Shown here: one piece after another, positions 1-10,269 of the stretch
How positions within the stretch are numbered: position 1 is the first letter of the stretch
Layout: every line of letters starts with the position of its first letter
DNA from: Spizellomyces punctatus DAOM BR117
Taxonomy: Eukaryota; Chytridiomycota; Chytridiomycetes; Spizellomycetales; Spizellomycetaceae
NCBI RefSeq assembly: GCF_000182565.1
Contig: NW_015971548.1
Span: forward strand, 426,047-490,046
Direction: 5' to 3'
Length of the DNA stretch: 64,000 nucleotides
The notes under the pieces: model-generated
The model's database searches: none
Told to the model about the DNA's origin: nothing
Seen by the model: only the letters and a program-made list of their open reading frames with translations
Position numbers and translations under genes: made by a program

Positions 1-802
1 TAAGACGAGCAAGTTTATCCGAATAGAGGGTCAGTGTTTCTCAACCTCGGCAGAAACTGGCGATGAAGAAGGGGATATTGCCAGATCCATTACATGTTCT
101 TGTGGGAGATGGTTGCTCCCATTTGACTGACTATATACACATATGCTAATTTCCTATTCGTCTTTGCTAATATCCGTTTAAATGGCCATCACCCATGGAT
201 ATACATGTTCTGCTGCCTATTCTTTGTCTTGTATGTCATCGTATCAAGTCTCAGTAGTGTAAAAGGCTTCATTTGTCTGTAAATCGCATCGAGACAGAGT
301 TCACACAATGGCGTTCATCGGTTGGCGTCGGAAACCCTTCTCCCTTAAAGACATGACCTAAATGACCTCCACACTAAAAATATTTTAGGTAAGAAACTTG
401 AGATTTGGTCCGAAACTGTGTCCTTGAACATACATTCGAACAAACAATCTCAGTGCGCTCCATTCCATACGTATTGTCGACGTGACGGGTCACGGCACCG
501 GGTATGGCGTCTGAGACATATGCATGGTTTAGGTTGAAAGGTGAACACACTGTTAACGGAACAACACAAACCAACCAAAGAATGCTGGCCATCCACAACC
601 GGAATCAAACTTTGTGCTTGATTTATATAAGGGTGCATCGCATCCAGCACAATGATACACACCTATGGTGGTAAAATGTATGAACACTTTGGACGTACAT
701 TCAACAGCAAAAGTAAACATCAAGAGACATACCGTCCGCCTTATGCTTATTGTACTCTCCCGTTCCAGGTGCTTCGGTCCCCTTCTGCCGTAGCACGCGG
801 AA
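1..802. other. Left-edge non-coding stretch
   Basis: Short open frames exist on the minus strand (374-662), but they overlap one another, have no recognisable domain and look like chance frames. No tRNA or repeat was seen. It may hold the untranslated ends of a gene lying outside the window. Confidence 0.4.
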
Positions 803-1550
803 TTGCTCGGGCGTCAACTTGACTCTCCACTAAAACGTAACGCTCAGGAAAAGAAGATAGATCAGACAAAACGAGCAACACTTACCTCTTGGTCTGTTTT
901 CGGTAAAGACATGGTAACAGTGCGGAAAAAGAAAGAACGGGTGAGAGGGAAGATGCGAGTGCGATGCCAGAGTGGTCGTAAAAACATCACCAAAAGTGCA
1001 AGTGTCCCATTGCTTGTTCAAGTCAGCGACGTGGCTGATCGAGGTGAGTCATGTCATTTACCTTTATTAGGTCATTATTACCCCACTCCCCTCCAGGCTT
1101 CAAATGAACGGCCAAGTCCTTCCTTGGATGTTTGGAATGAAGGTCTGCACTTTGATGGACATATTGATGATGTTGTATGGAAGGGGCATAACCCCTATAG
1201 TAGATTTGAGATCTGTTCTTTTTGCTGATCCAAGGAACCTGTGCCCATGCATCAGCACATTGTAAAAGGGCATCCTTTCTCTGCTTTTTTTTGGTATAGA
1301 CCAGCGACATCAAAGCGAGCGGGGGCATGCAAACAACTCATGAATACCCTAGGGTTCACCCATCGCTATGACGGAATGGTCAAGCATGTTGCAGAATGTC
1401 CGTGCAACTCGTTCTTCCATCCAAGGACATGCCCGAAACACAAAGATGACCAGTGAAGGCGCCGTTGACACAAAGTGCCCTGGAGGAATTTCAAATATCG
1501 GAGCAAGGTTATGCCGTCAGGCCTGACAGTGATGACGTCGGTGAAGCAGC
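803..1550 (+). CDS. Doubtful multi-exon gene, possible zinc-binding protein
   Basis: I do not recognise this region, but parts of it read like coding sequence. An open frame ends in a stretch rich in Asp, His and Trp (about 1098-1228). A second frame (1300-1456) has closely spaced Cys and His (HVAECPCN, then RTCPKH), and an acidic piece follows (about 1462-1550) ending at a GTAAGT-like donor. Likely splice signals are GTGAGT near 1044, CCTCCAG near 1097 and GGTATAG near 1300. The pieces do not join into one clean frame by eye, so the exon structure is unresolved. It could be a diverged zinc-finger gene, a decayed mobile-element gene, or chance. Only RNA data or homology would settle it. Confidence 0.25.
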
Positions 1551-2880
1551 CTTTGTAAGTCTGACGTTGTTCATCTTAGCCTGCCGCGGCCATGGGTTAA
1601 GAATAATTTAAAGACAGGGTGTCGAAAGTCTCCCCTCCTTTGCCCCAAATCTTGCAACCTTTCAAAGGTCCCTTTTCACCAGCATGTGTGTATCTTGTTC
1701 AACGGTAGTGCAACAAGTTAAGCATCCTTATTCCCGCTTCATTGGACAATATCGCTGCATTTCTCCGCTCATCTTTTTTCTGCTCTGTTTGCGGATATTT
1801 CTATTTGGAGGGATACGTCATTTGTCTCTGTCAAAAGTGGCAATCGGAACCTGCAGTGTAGGAGCAAAAAGAGGAAAAAAAAGGTAAGAGATGGCAACAT
1901 CAACAATTGAAATACTCGGCCGCGGCGTTGGGTTCCGTCGCGTTCAGCTTGTCTGCAAATTGCGAATGTTTTTTTACTGTCAAGCTGTGGGCGGTTTGCG
2001 ACTTTGCTGCTGCTGTACGAAATATTTTGTTTTCCTGTGGTTGTGCGCCTGTTGAGCTGTCTAATCGATAAAGGAAATTTCATGGCTAGTTGGGTATAGA
2101 AAAAGTCGTCGTGGAGAACGTGACATGCACACCTTGGGGCAATGGCGGATCTGCTACAAAATCCTTCAAATCCTTCCTATGATTGTTAAAAATGGTGGCG
2201 ATTGAAAACAGAAAAAAAACAAAAACTAGTTGGTCGTAAATACCCATGTTTTACGGTTTTTGTTTTATGGACAGCTGTTATATAAGTATTTAGCACACTC
2301 TAGTGTTCCAACTTAGTGTTTTAGAGGGGCGCGCGTAAATGCGTTAACTCGGAACCTCCGTTGGACGAACGTGTGCATTTACACAGCCACTGGCACTGTG
2401 AGCGTTTTTCTTTTTGGGGACTTGCGGGATTTTTGTTGTGTGTTGGGGTATTCGTAAGTTGTGGACGGGGAGAATGGGAGGAATTGGCTTTTTTTTTTAT
2501 TGTTACTTAAGGGGCAATGGCCAGCAATGCAATGTCGATTAATTGAACGGACACACTGGCATTAACGTTGGTTGGACTGTTTGACAGTGTCATGTAATCG
2601 CTGGGCATCAGCGGCTGCTGTTTTTTTATTTCTTTTTTCTTCTTCTTCTTGCATGTTGATTGCCCGCTGGTTCCGAACAGGCTATTCTTGACGTCAATAA
2701 ACTCCCCTCCCTTCCCTCTTCCAACTCTTCCAGTCCAACATTGTATTTTGGCTTGGTGATATTAACAAAAAAAATAGCCCTGTACCTGAACCTAACCGCT
2801 CTGCTCCGAACATTCATCAGTCATACTTTGCAATACTTGTGCCCATCATCTCTTTTTGTGACAGCATCAAGCAATTCTCG
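1551..2880. promoter_or_regulatory. Upstream region of the GATA factor gene
   Basis: About 1.3 kb without a credible gene. It has T-rich and A-rich runs (for example around 2200 and 2490) and a T/C-rich stretch at 2620-2660. A TATATAAG-like element lies near 2280, far from the start codon, and no other core promoter was identified. It probably contains the promoter and 5' leader of the GATA gene. Confidence 0.4.
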
Positions 2881-4756
2881 ATGGCGCCCCTCGTCCTGAA
2901 AGTGAAGGGAAACGAAAATGACTTTTCTCCTTTTGCCGAGCTGGATAATGATGACGATTTGGCCCGTGCTTGGAAAACGTGCTCCAAGGTAAGAACTTCT
3001 TTTCTATATATCTGGGATGAGCTTGCCAGCGGCCCCTAGGGAAATGCAGCCCATTTGTCTGCCATCATGCACATTTGTTCTCAACGTCCTCTCGGTGCCC
3101 TTCCATGTCAGGTCAAAGACACGCTCGAAAACGGCAATCGCCTCGAGAACCTATCATGGCGTCTCTGGCATCTCCATCAATCCATGTACAGAGCCAACGA
3201 CCTCAATTCAAGGCAGTTTCGAAAGATTTCGACCAAGGCAACCCGCAAGCTGGACGAGGCAGATGCGAAAGCGCCTGCATTGATTGGTCGACCAAAGGAC
3301 TTTGGAGATGTCCGCACGTGCAACACGTTTCTCGGCGTTGGCCACATGGAGTCGGCAGGTCTTTCCGCCCATCCTCTGCACGCTTCCCAACGTCCATCTC
3401 TTTACAATGTGGATGAACAAGCAATCCCTTCCATGCCGTCGCCCGAAACACCCGTCTTTGCATCAGCGATTGAAGTCGTCCAGTCATTGGGATCCGTAAC
3501 AGAAGACTGTTTTGAACTTTCCTGGGACGCTCTTGATGGGCATTCTGATGCCTTGTTTGACGAGTACATTCGCGATTCTACAACTGGATGGTCTGCATCA
3601 ATGATCGGATCCCCAAAGTTGGCCACGACGCCAGACATTTCCGATATGTTGCCGTCAACCTGGTCAGACACATCACCCATCTCTAGCACATTATACAACA
3701 ATATGACATCAACAAGCCCTGATAGCCTCAACAGTTCAACAACGGTGCCCATCACACAACCTGATGCATCCTATTCAGCGCACGAAAGGTCCCTATTGGC
3801 ATCAATCTTTTCCGACACATCTTTTACCCCCGTCCGTCCTGTGCAAGCCCAACAACCATCCATACTACCTACCTCTCTTTACCTCCCGGACAACGCCACA
3901 ATACCCACATCATCCAAACAAGTTGGCCAAAATCCTACCCCAGCATCCACACCACCTACATCGTCCGCACAACTCCCTGAACGCACAACCGCAACTTATC
4001 GTCCCCGTCCCGTTCCAACACCCTCAGCCCCACGCACGGTCCGCAACGTCGCATGCGCGGGAAATAGCGATGGAAAGCTCATGTGCGAGAACTGCGGTGT
4101 AACGTCCACTCCATTGTGGAGACGATCAGCCAATGATGAACTTTTGTGCAATGCATGCGGATTATAGTGCGTATTTAAAACCCTTCTCTCTTCTTTGATT
4201 TCAAACCGATGCTTACCTATCCCTTTCGCATAGCCTTAAATTACACAACACCAACCGTCCCAAGAACCTCAAGGCTTCCTCACGCAAAGAACAATCCGAG
4301 GAGGTCGTTCAAGCGGAATGCTACAATTGTCAAACAAAGACCACACCACTATGGCGACGTGACGATGCAGGGAATAATCTTTGCAATGCATGCGGATTGT
4401 AGTGCGTATTTCTACAATGCTGAAGCTACTGTCTTACAATTGTCTCTAACGTTCAGTTACAACTCTATAGTTTAAAACTTCACAACACGATGAGGCCCCT
4501 CTCCATGAAAACCGATGTAATCCGTAAACGACAACGATACGACAACGGCCTGCCTATTCGCAAAAAGCGAAGTAAAGGAAGCACGGAAATCCCGTCCGAA
4601 ACACTCAATTCAACTCCTACACTCATGTTCCCAGCCGTGAACAGTGTACATCCATCACCTCCCATGGAGGACTCGAATGAATTGTCGTTTTCGGCTAGCC
4701 ACAGTGGCTTGATGGGTATTCCGGCCTCGTTTGGCCAGACCCGGTATGCATATTAG
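2881..4756 (+). CDS. GATA transcription factor with DUF1752 and two zinc fingers (nitrogen-regulator-like)
   Basis: Model join(2881..2988,3112..4166,4234..4401,4471..4756) gives 538 aa with frame kept at all three introns. Residues 13-61 match DUF1752, the N-terminal domain of AreA/Nit2-type nitrogen regulators, with the signature [11 protein letters not shown]. Two type-IVa GATA fingers follow (C-x2-C-x17-C-x2-C): C361/C364/C382/C385 and C417/C420/C438/C441, each with TPLWRR and CNACGLY. A basic segment follows finger 2 and probably helps DNA binding or nuclear import. Serine/threonine/proline-rich sequence fills residues 65-355, typical of an activation region. AreA-type factors normally have one intact finger; two are usual in siderophore-repressing GATA factors such as Sre/Urbs1. 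I see no Cys-rich linker of the Sre kind, so nitrogen regulation is the better guess. The start at 2881 was chosen because it opens directly into the DUF1752 exon. Confidence 0.9.
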
Positions 4757-5130
4757 AGTTAGGGTCAGGCTGGATGGTCTAGGAAAGTTAGAGAAGTTGG
4801 CGACCTCCGCTGTACATATATATGGGAAGCTGGGTCTGTTGCATATAGTGCCTTTGGGTGGAATAGAATCAGATGTTGTAAAAAAAGTCTTGAAGTAGGT
4901 AGTCTTTGTTAGTTCCGTATGGTGTGCTGCGTAAACTGTACAGTAGACACTATTTGTAGACCTGTAACTCCCAGATAAAGAGGTCATGTTTATGATTCGG
5001 TCAATTAGAAAACCACATCTATTTGCCAGAAATCACATTAAAAAAAACACAATTATACAGTATCTACATGAGTATCTGTTGAGTTTACCCACACCGTCGT
5101 GATTAACCATGATCCAGCCCTGCCAGAACC
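4757..5130. other. Convergent 3' regions
   Basis: This is the space between the stop codons of the GATA gene (plus) and the Old Yellow Enzyme gene (minus). It is AT-rich near 4980-5080 and should hold both 3' untranslated regions. Nothing else was seen. Confidence 0.5.
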
Positions 5131-6351
5131 CTAACTCGACTGAACGCCGACCTGTTTCACTTCCTCAAAGAACGGATAATCAACATACCCCTCGGCCCCA
5201 TTCGTGTAAAAGGTAGGACGGTGATATTTATTCAACGGCAAATCCTTTCTCAAGCGCTCGACAAAGTCCGGGTTGGCCAGATACCAACGTCCAAATGCCA
5301 CCAAATCCGCGTATCCAGATTGAATTGCTTCATTAGCGTTCTCTTTCAAATATCCACCGGCGACCATGAAATTTCCTTTGTAAATGTCACGAAAGGGTTG
5401 GAGTTCACGGGCGTGCGATGCATCAGATTTATCTTGGTTACCATTGATACGGGGTTCGACAAGATGAACATAGGCGAGGTTGAACTTGTTGACTTTTTCT
5501 AGGACGTAGGAAAAGAGAGCTTCCGTGTTACTTTCGCTCATGTCACCAAATGTTCCCCATGGCGCGAATCGGATTCCGACACGACCGGCTTCACCGCCTA
5601 CACCTTCAATAGCAGCTTCAATGGCCTCAATGGCAAACCGTGCACGGTTTTCAATTGATCCGCCGTACGCATCCGTTCGTTTATTGGTGCCGTCCTGAAG
5701 GAACTGATCAATGAGGTACCCATTGGCACCGTGCAGCTCGACACCATCAAACCCAGCCCGACGTGCCCGCCGAGCAGCTTCTTTGTAGTCGTTGAGGGTG
5801 CGCCGTATCTCATCAATTGTCATTGCATGTGGTGTTGGCGCTTTTTCCATTTTGCCGGTTGGGAGGTATACATTAGTGTTTGGCTGTACTGCCGAGGCGG
5901 AATGAGGTAATTCGTTGTTGGGCATAAAGGCGGGATGGGATTGACGGCCAACGTGCCTATTTGTGTTCAAACCAAATGAGCATCTGCAATAAGTATGGTA
6001 CCAAAAAGAAATCCAGATTTTACAAAGGGTAACCTACCACAATTGCATAAAGAATATCCCCTTCTTTGCATGTACCCTTTTAACAATCTTCTTCCACCCA
6101 TCCTCCATTTCATCCGTGTAGATCCCAGGCACATTAGCATACCCATGTCCATACTTGCTAATAGCAGTGCCTTCTGTAATGATCAATCCACCCTCATTCG
6201 ACCGCTGCTCATAGTATTTGGCCATGAGTTCGTTGGGAATATTGGCATCGATGGCTCGGTTTCGGGTCAAAGGTGCCATGACGATGCGGTGAGCAAGTGT
6301 GATTTGAGGAGATAACCGGAGTGGTGCGAATAGAGATGCTTTTCCGACCAT
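5131..6351 (-). CDS. Old Yellow Enzyme family NADH:flavin oxidoreductase
   Basis: Complement join(5131..5956,6038..6351) encodes 379 aa, the usual length for the family. These FMN enzymes reduce activated C=C bonds (enones, nitro compounds) using NAD(P)H. The protein starts at the barrel's first strand and has the expected motifs in order: MAPLTRNRA, then FFMQLWHVGRQ spanning the intron, then the substrate-binding HxxN of ELHGANGYLIDQF, then YGGSIENRARF, and a C-terminal GRWYLANPDF phosphate-binding region. The intron (5957-6037) splits the Trp codon of QLWH; the acceptor at 5957 was chosen because it restores the conserved HVGR. No targeting signal was seen, so it is probably cytosolic. Substrate cannot be told from sequence; detoxification or alkaloid/terpenoid reduction are both known for the family. 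Confidence 0.95.
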
Positions 6352-6610
6352 TTTTTTGTTGTTGTTATGCTGTGATGATTATTGACAAGTGATGAAAGAG
6401 ACTGCTTTTTTGTGGTTGTTGGATTGGAGAGGAAGGACAAAGCTGTCGTTCTCCCATTTTTATAGTGTCGCTGATGATTATTCCTCATGGTTTGAAGATT
6501 ACAAATCCACAAGTTTTTATTAGTGTGGAGGTGATTGAAAATGGCACTAGGACCCATTATTATCCGGATTAATCCAGTTAATCATATCGCATAATCAGCA
6601 CCCCCATCTA
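6352..6610. promoter_or_regulatory. Upstream region of the Old Yellow Enzyme gene
   Basis: This is non-coding DNA between the oxidoreductase start codon and the repeated-motif promoter block. It probably carries the minus-strand promoter. No clear TATA box was found. Confidence 0.4.
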
Positions 6611-6619
6611 TCGCTCAAA

Positions 6620-6726
6620 GCGGTGAGGCATGCATGCTAATGTTCTCCAAACTGCGGTGTGGCATGCTAATGTAACTTTTTCTTTTTCAAATTGCGGTGA
6701 GGCGCATGCTGAAGGTCTATAAAAAG
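6620..6726 (+). promoter_or_regulatory. Promoter block: three copies of a GCGGTG-[AT]-GGC-ATGC motif and a TATA box
   Basis: Three related elements lie in the same orientation: 6620-6643, 6654-6673 and 6694-6710. Each contains GCGGTG followed by A or T, GGC and ATGC. The first two continue as CTAATGT; the third has a two-base insertion (GGCGCATGC). The copies start 34 and 40 bp apart. A strong TATAAAAAG box sits at 6718-6726, directly after the third copy, and the downstream strand becomes pyrimidine-rich as expected at a transcription start. This looks like a TATA promoter with clustered sites for one DNA-binding protein, reading to the right. The motif is not one I can assign to a named factor. 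Confidence 0.6.
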
Positions 6727-6819
6727 GGGGCCTTTTGCTGTCTCTCCCCTTCCTCACCAGTTCCTCGACTCTCAAACCATCTGCGCAACTCTTCTCATCG
6801 CGACTCTCAAGTCCAACCA

Positions 6820-6938
6820 TGAGAATGCAGATGTGGTGGTGCCGAGGACCTCGCCCTCCCGACAACAACAACAACAACATGACCCCTTGCAAACGCTGCT
6901 ACTACTATATTGCTACGATCGCAGGTATTTCTTGCTGA
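6820..6938 (+). CDS. Possible small ORF downstream of the TATA promoter
   Basis: The first ATG after the TATA box at 6718 is at 6820. It opens 39 codons containing a five-Asn run and a Cys/Tyr-rich end. A donor-like GTATTT at 6924 may begin an intron, so this could be the first exon of a longer gene running toward 7325, where another short open frame exists (7107-7325). No domain is recognisable. The promoter evidence is better than the coding evidence. Confidence 0.25.
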
Positions 6939-7946
6939 TTTTCCCACGTGTATTCCCAGTCCAATTCTGATCTACCTTAGTATCTGAACATCCTCCGACT
7001 AAAGAATTTCGGAATCAAGGGCTTAGTAGGATTTCTCTCGTGGTGGTGGGCTTAGTTACCCGGTTAGAAACAACCGTAGTATGTTGCATAATAACATGCG
7101 CGTTACTTGTCGTTTAAGAGTTTTTGTAATTCAACATTTTCAAATTCAAGCACAAGGTCATCTATCCAGACTGAAGACGGAGACGCACATTCACATCTCA
7201 ACATCAACATGGTATTCAAAATACAAAAAGATGAAAGTATGTCGTTGCTGATGAACCATGAAAATAGGGTGGACCACGACAGGGATGGGACATTGGATCA
7301 AAACCGTGATTTGAGCAAAAACTAACAAGGCAGAGTTTCTAACAATGTCGATGCTGGCATATCCTATCAGATATTGATCCTAATACTATCGGGCTGTGTT
7401 CGCCCCTTTCCCAATATACAGCCTCCACCTCCTCCTCCTCCTAAGCCCCTCCAACATTTTACAAGCCACCACCCATTAAAGACACCGTGCACCCGTACGC
7501 ACAAAAACATTAAATATGGGCGGGTGGCCAAAAAAAACTAAAGAAAATCTGCCACTTTAATATTCTACAACGTGCTACCTGATGCAAAATCCATCATAAT
7601 ACAAATTCATGCCACAGCAAAGCGTGTATGACGATCTGTTGAATAGTATTTCCAGAACGTATTTTTTGCTCATCTGAGGACTGAACATTGTCCCAGCCAC
7701 CTGCAATGGGATTTGTCTGGACCCATATTGAATGTTTGTAAACGCATGTCCTCCTGGCAATTAATCGTAAATTGCTTTGACTGAAAATGTTTTAATTTTC
7801 AAGTACAGGGTCGGACCTCCTTGGATGGGGTTTCCCCCCCTTTGTGCGTTCGTTTGCAACTTGTCTCCTGTGCGGTGGCCTCCCGCCAACTCTCCTCGCT
7901 CTTTTGTTACCCGGTGATTGGTAAGAGGTAATTAAAAGGATACATA

Positions 7947-8012
7947 CACGTGCCAGCAGGTGGTATCACAGAATAAATCGGGGGAATCTTGTGGTCGGAA
8001 TCCCGGCACGTG
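7947..8012. promoter_or_regulatory. Pair of CACGTG E-boxes 60 bp apart
   Basis: CACGTG occurs at 7947-7952 and 8007-8012. The flanks extend the match to CACGTGCC on opposite strands, so the two sites are inverted relative to each other. CACGTG is the known target of bHLH proteins (Pho4, Cbf1, SREBP types in fungi). No promoter was identified beside them, so function is inference. Confidence 0.35.
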
Positions 8013-8363
8013 CATGATTCCACTGATGACATAACCTTAAACTAAAATCGCGCGTCGGAGTTTCAAAAGTTGGCGAGTCTCCGTATGCGCAGACACACGA
8101 CGCGCACTTGATCCGCCGAATTTTCAACAGATAGAAATATCAAAAAAATATTCAACATACAAATAGTAAAAAAAAAAGAACAAAATTAAAACAGCAATGA
8201 AAGACGGGTATAACCCAAAATCTCCAACCCAAAACCAACCACAATAAACTACCAATTGCAGGCCTACGCTAGTACGTCCCATTCAGACCAAAATTGATCC
8301 CACAGAACAGTTACCCGTCAGGCCGACTCCAGTCTGTCACTAATCAATGATTATGCCCAAAGA

Positions 8364-8381
8364 CCCCCCCCCCCCCCCCCC
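8364..8381. repeat. C(18) homopolymer
   Basis: Eighteen consecutive C on the plus strand in non-coding DNA. Such runs are often mis-counted in assemblies. Confidence 0.9.
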
Positions 8382-8535
8382 GCTTTTTTGACACTATGTA
8401 GTTTAAATAAAAAAAAGACTATGTGCATGAATGTGCGTCGACCGACATGCCAGGCTGTCGCGGTCGACAGCGGCAAGAATAAATTAATTTGTGTACACGA
8501 AGGTTCGCGGTGCCGTGATATCATCGTGCGGATAC

Positions 8536-10269
8536 TTAATCATCCCTTCGACCGTGCAATCTTCTTCGGGATTGCACAGGAGGAGCAAAAATATTGAGAG
8601 GGGACACATAGTGTCTATCCGGTGATGTTCCATTCTTGGAGGCCTTCGACGTTAAAGGAGTCGCAAGGTACGCTGCGGTGCGGTTCGACGCATTTGGTGT
8701 GAACTCGCAATCAGAATCGTAAAGAGAGGAAGGAGCTGGGCTTGAAAGGTGCTCAAAGGACATGGGCGACGAACAAGAGTATTCATTAAAGGAAGAAGAT
8801 CGAGAATATTCAGAAGACGACGGAGACCATTCGTTCCCACTGTCTGTAACCATCCAGGAATTGTTAAAATACTGTTCCTACAGATGATACCAAGCGACAC
8901 ATACTGACCGCTAGCAGTCTCCAAACGGAAGTCATTGTTATTCTTTTTGCCGTAGTGCCCCCGCCTCACACTCTTGGGCCGCTCTTTGCGCGGAGCGTCA
9001 AGGCAAGAGTCCGCATAACCCATTCGACAGCATCGGGTACAAGGACGAAGATTGTCACACTTTTTGCAAGCCTTCTTACAGTGGATGCACGCAATCTTGC
9101 ACTGCTCACGACGAGTTTCGGCTTTCTGGCGGATCTTTTTTTGAGCAGGCATATCGGGATCTACATTCTCTTCGTTCTCAACATCGCTCACGGCAGCCTT
9201 TCGCTTGCGAGCTTTAGGTTTTGGCGCTTCCGCGATGGGTTCGGAAAGCAGTGAGCTGTGAGACAAGCGACGACTGGTGCGAACAGGCGCTGGTGTGTAA
9301 TCCGCACCAAAGGCGTAAATCTCAAACTCGTTATCGTCCTCCGGTGTAGCCAGACCATGGAAAGGAGGCTGAAAATCAATGGGCGACGAAATGTCTGCCT
9401 GGGTGAAGTCTGAGGAAGGGCATGACAGATCTGTATAGCGCGGCTCGTCATCGAACTCGTCTTGGAGAATAGAGTCCTGCGAGCCAAATTCTTCGTCTGC
9501 ACCGACGCCAACGTCTGGACCAAGACTGTCCAAGAAATCAAGCGACGTGGAGTGCAAAAGTCGCGATTCCATCTCCGGCAGGAAGCTAGCGGGAGCTGGC
9601 CGCGATGGGGATGTGGGAATACCGCAGGCCTGCAGCGCCGTTACCGTCTGTTTGGCGTGATCTTGAAGATGCCCTTGAGAGTATCCCAAATCAAAAATGA
9701 AGGGCATATCTCCCAGGGGAATTGGAGTTACGGCAGCCAACGGCGCCTGCCCGAGTCGCTCGGGCGATTGTTCTAGCGTAGAGATATCAGTCGTGGCCAG
9801 AGGTGCAACGACTTCTTGCTCAGCGGCAGACAAAACGTCTTGCCCAAACATGTCTTGCATATAAGCACCAAGGTTGAGCTTGGAGACATCTACGTAAGGG
9901 TTGGGCTTGTATACGCTCGGATTGTAGGCATACTGATGAAGGCGCATGATCTGTCAAGAGAGCAAGGAACGCATAAGTCAAAGGTCGGATTTCATGCACC
10001 CTGGGGTACTAGGCAAAAAATACGCAAAGCGCGTCGCGTGTGGGAATTTATTATCAGACCCTGGGGTAGTAGGCCCCATCTGGATCTCGACATCCGGACA
10101 TTGTGAAGCAGCGGACTTGCACTCTTTTAGCAAGCAAACGCACACATTCACAAAAGCACACAACAAGAGAAAAACAAAAACAACAGATGCACACAAAAGT
10201 ACTTACCAAGTCCATGTCGCACATTCCGGCCATGTTAATTTCGCTGGTCGATTGAGTTCCAACAAGCAT
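8536..10269 (-). CDS. Zn2Cys6 zinc-cluster transcription factor
   Basis: Complement join(8536..8843,8909..9950,10207..10269) encodes 470 aa. The zinc cluster has the spacing C-x2-C-x6-C-x5-C-x2-C-x8-C (C309, C312, C319, C325, C328, C337), read around CIHCKKACKKCDNLRPC. Two extra Cys lie inside it. It is followed by APRKERPKSVRRG, the basic tail common in zinc-cluster factors of non-Dikarya fungi. The cluster is in the C-terminal half, after about 250 residues of Asp/Ser/Pro-rich sequence that probably forms an activation region. A Lys/Arg patch (KPKARKRK) about 45 residues before the cluster may be a nuclear signal. A short first exon of 21 codons is supported by a perfect GTAAGT donor and an in-frame acceptor. 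No fungal-specific regulatory domain (middle homology region) was seen. Target genes are unknown. Confidence 0.88.
9998..10074. repeat. Direct repeat in intron 1 of the zinc-cluster gene
   Basis: ACCCTGGGGTACTAGGC at 9998-10014 and ACCCTGGGGTAGTAGGC at 10058-10074 differ at one position. They begin exactly 60 bp apart, inside the first intron (9951-10206). They may be a paired binding site or a small duplication. Confidence 0.6.

Larger units (their letters stand above)
6939..8535. other. Mostly non-coding stretch
   Basis: No convincing gene was found. The short plus frame at 7107-7325 is Asp/Asn/His-rich and may be an exon of the transcript starting near 6745. The stretch also has A-rich DNA near 8140-8200, a homopolymer of C at 8364-8381, and two E-box palindromes at 7947 and 8007. 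The end next to 8536 should hold the 3' untranslated region of the zinc-cluster gene. Confidence 0.4.

Noticed and set aside
803-1456. Transposase (KDZ or MULE-like) suspected from the Cys/His cluster
   Set aside because: Only a few Cys/His residues fit. No catalytic motif or terminal repeats were seen, so it is kept only as a doubtful gene.
3203-3755. Several minus and plus frames inside the GATA gene
   Set aside because: Shadows of the long second exon; none carries a domain.
8437-8475. Inverted GTCGAC-containing sequence as a terminator or mobile-element end
   Set aside because: The pairing is short and interrupted and has no partner copy nearby.
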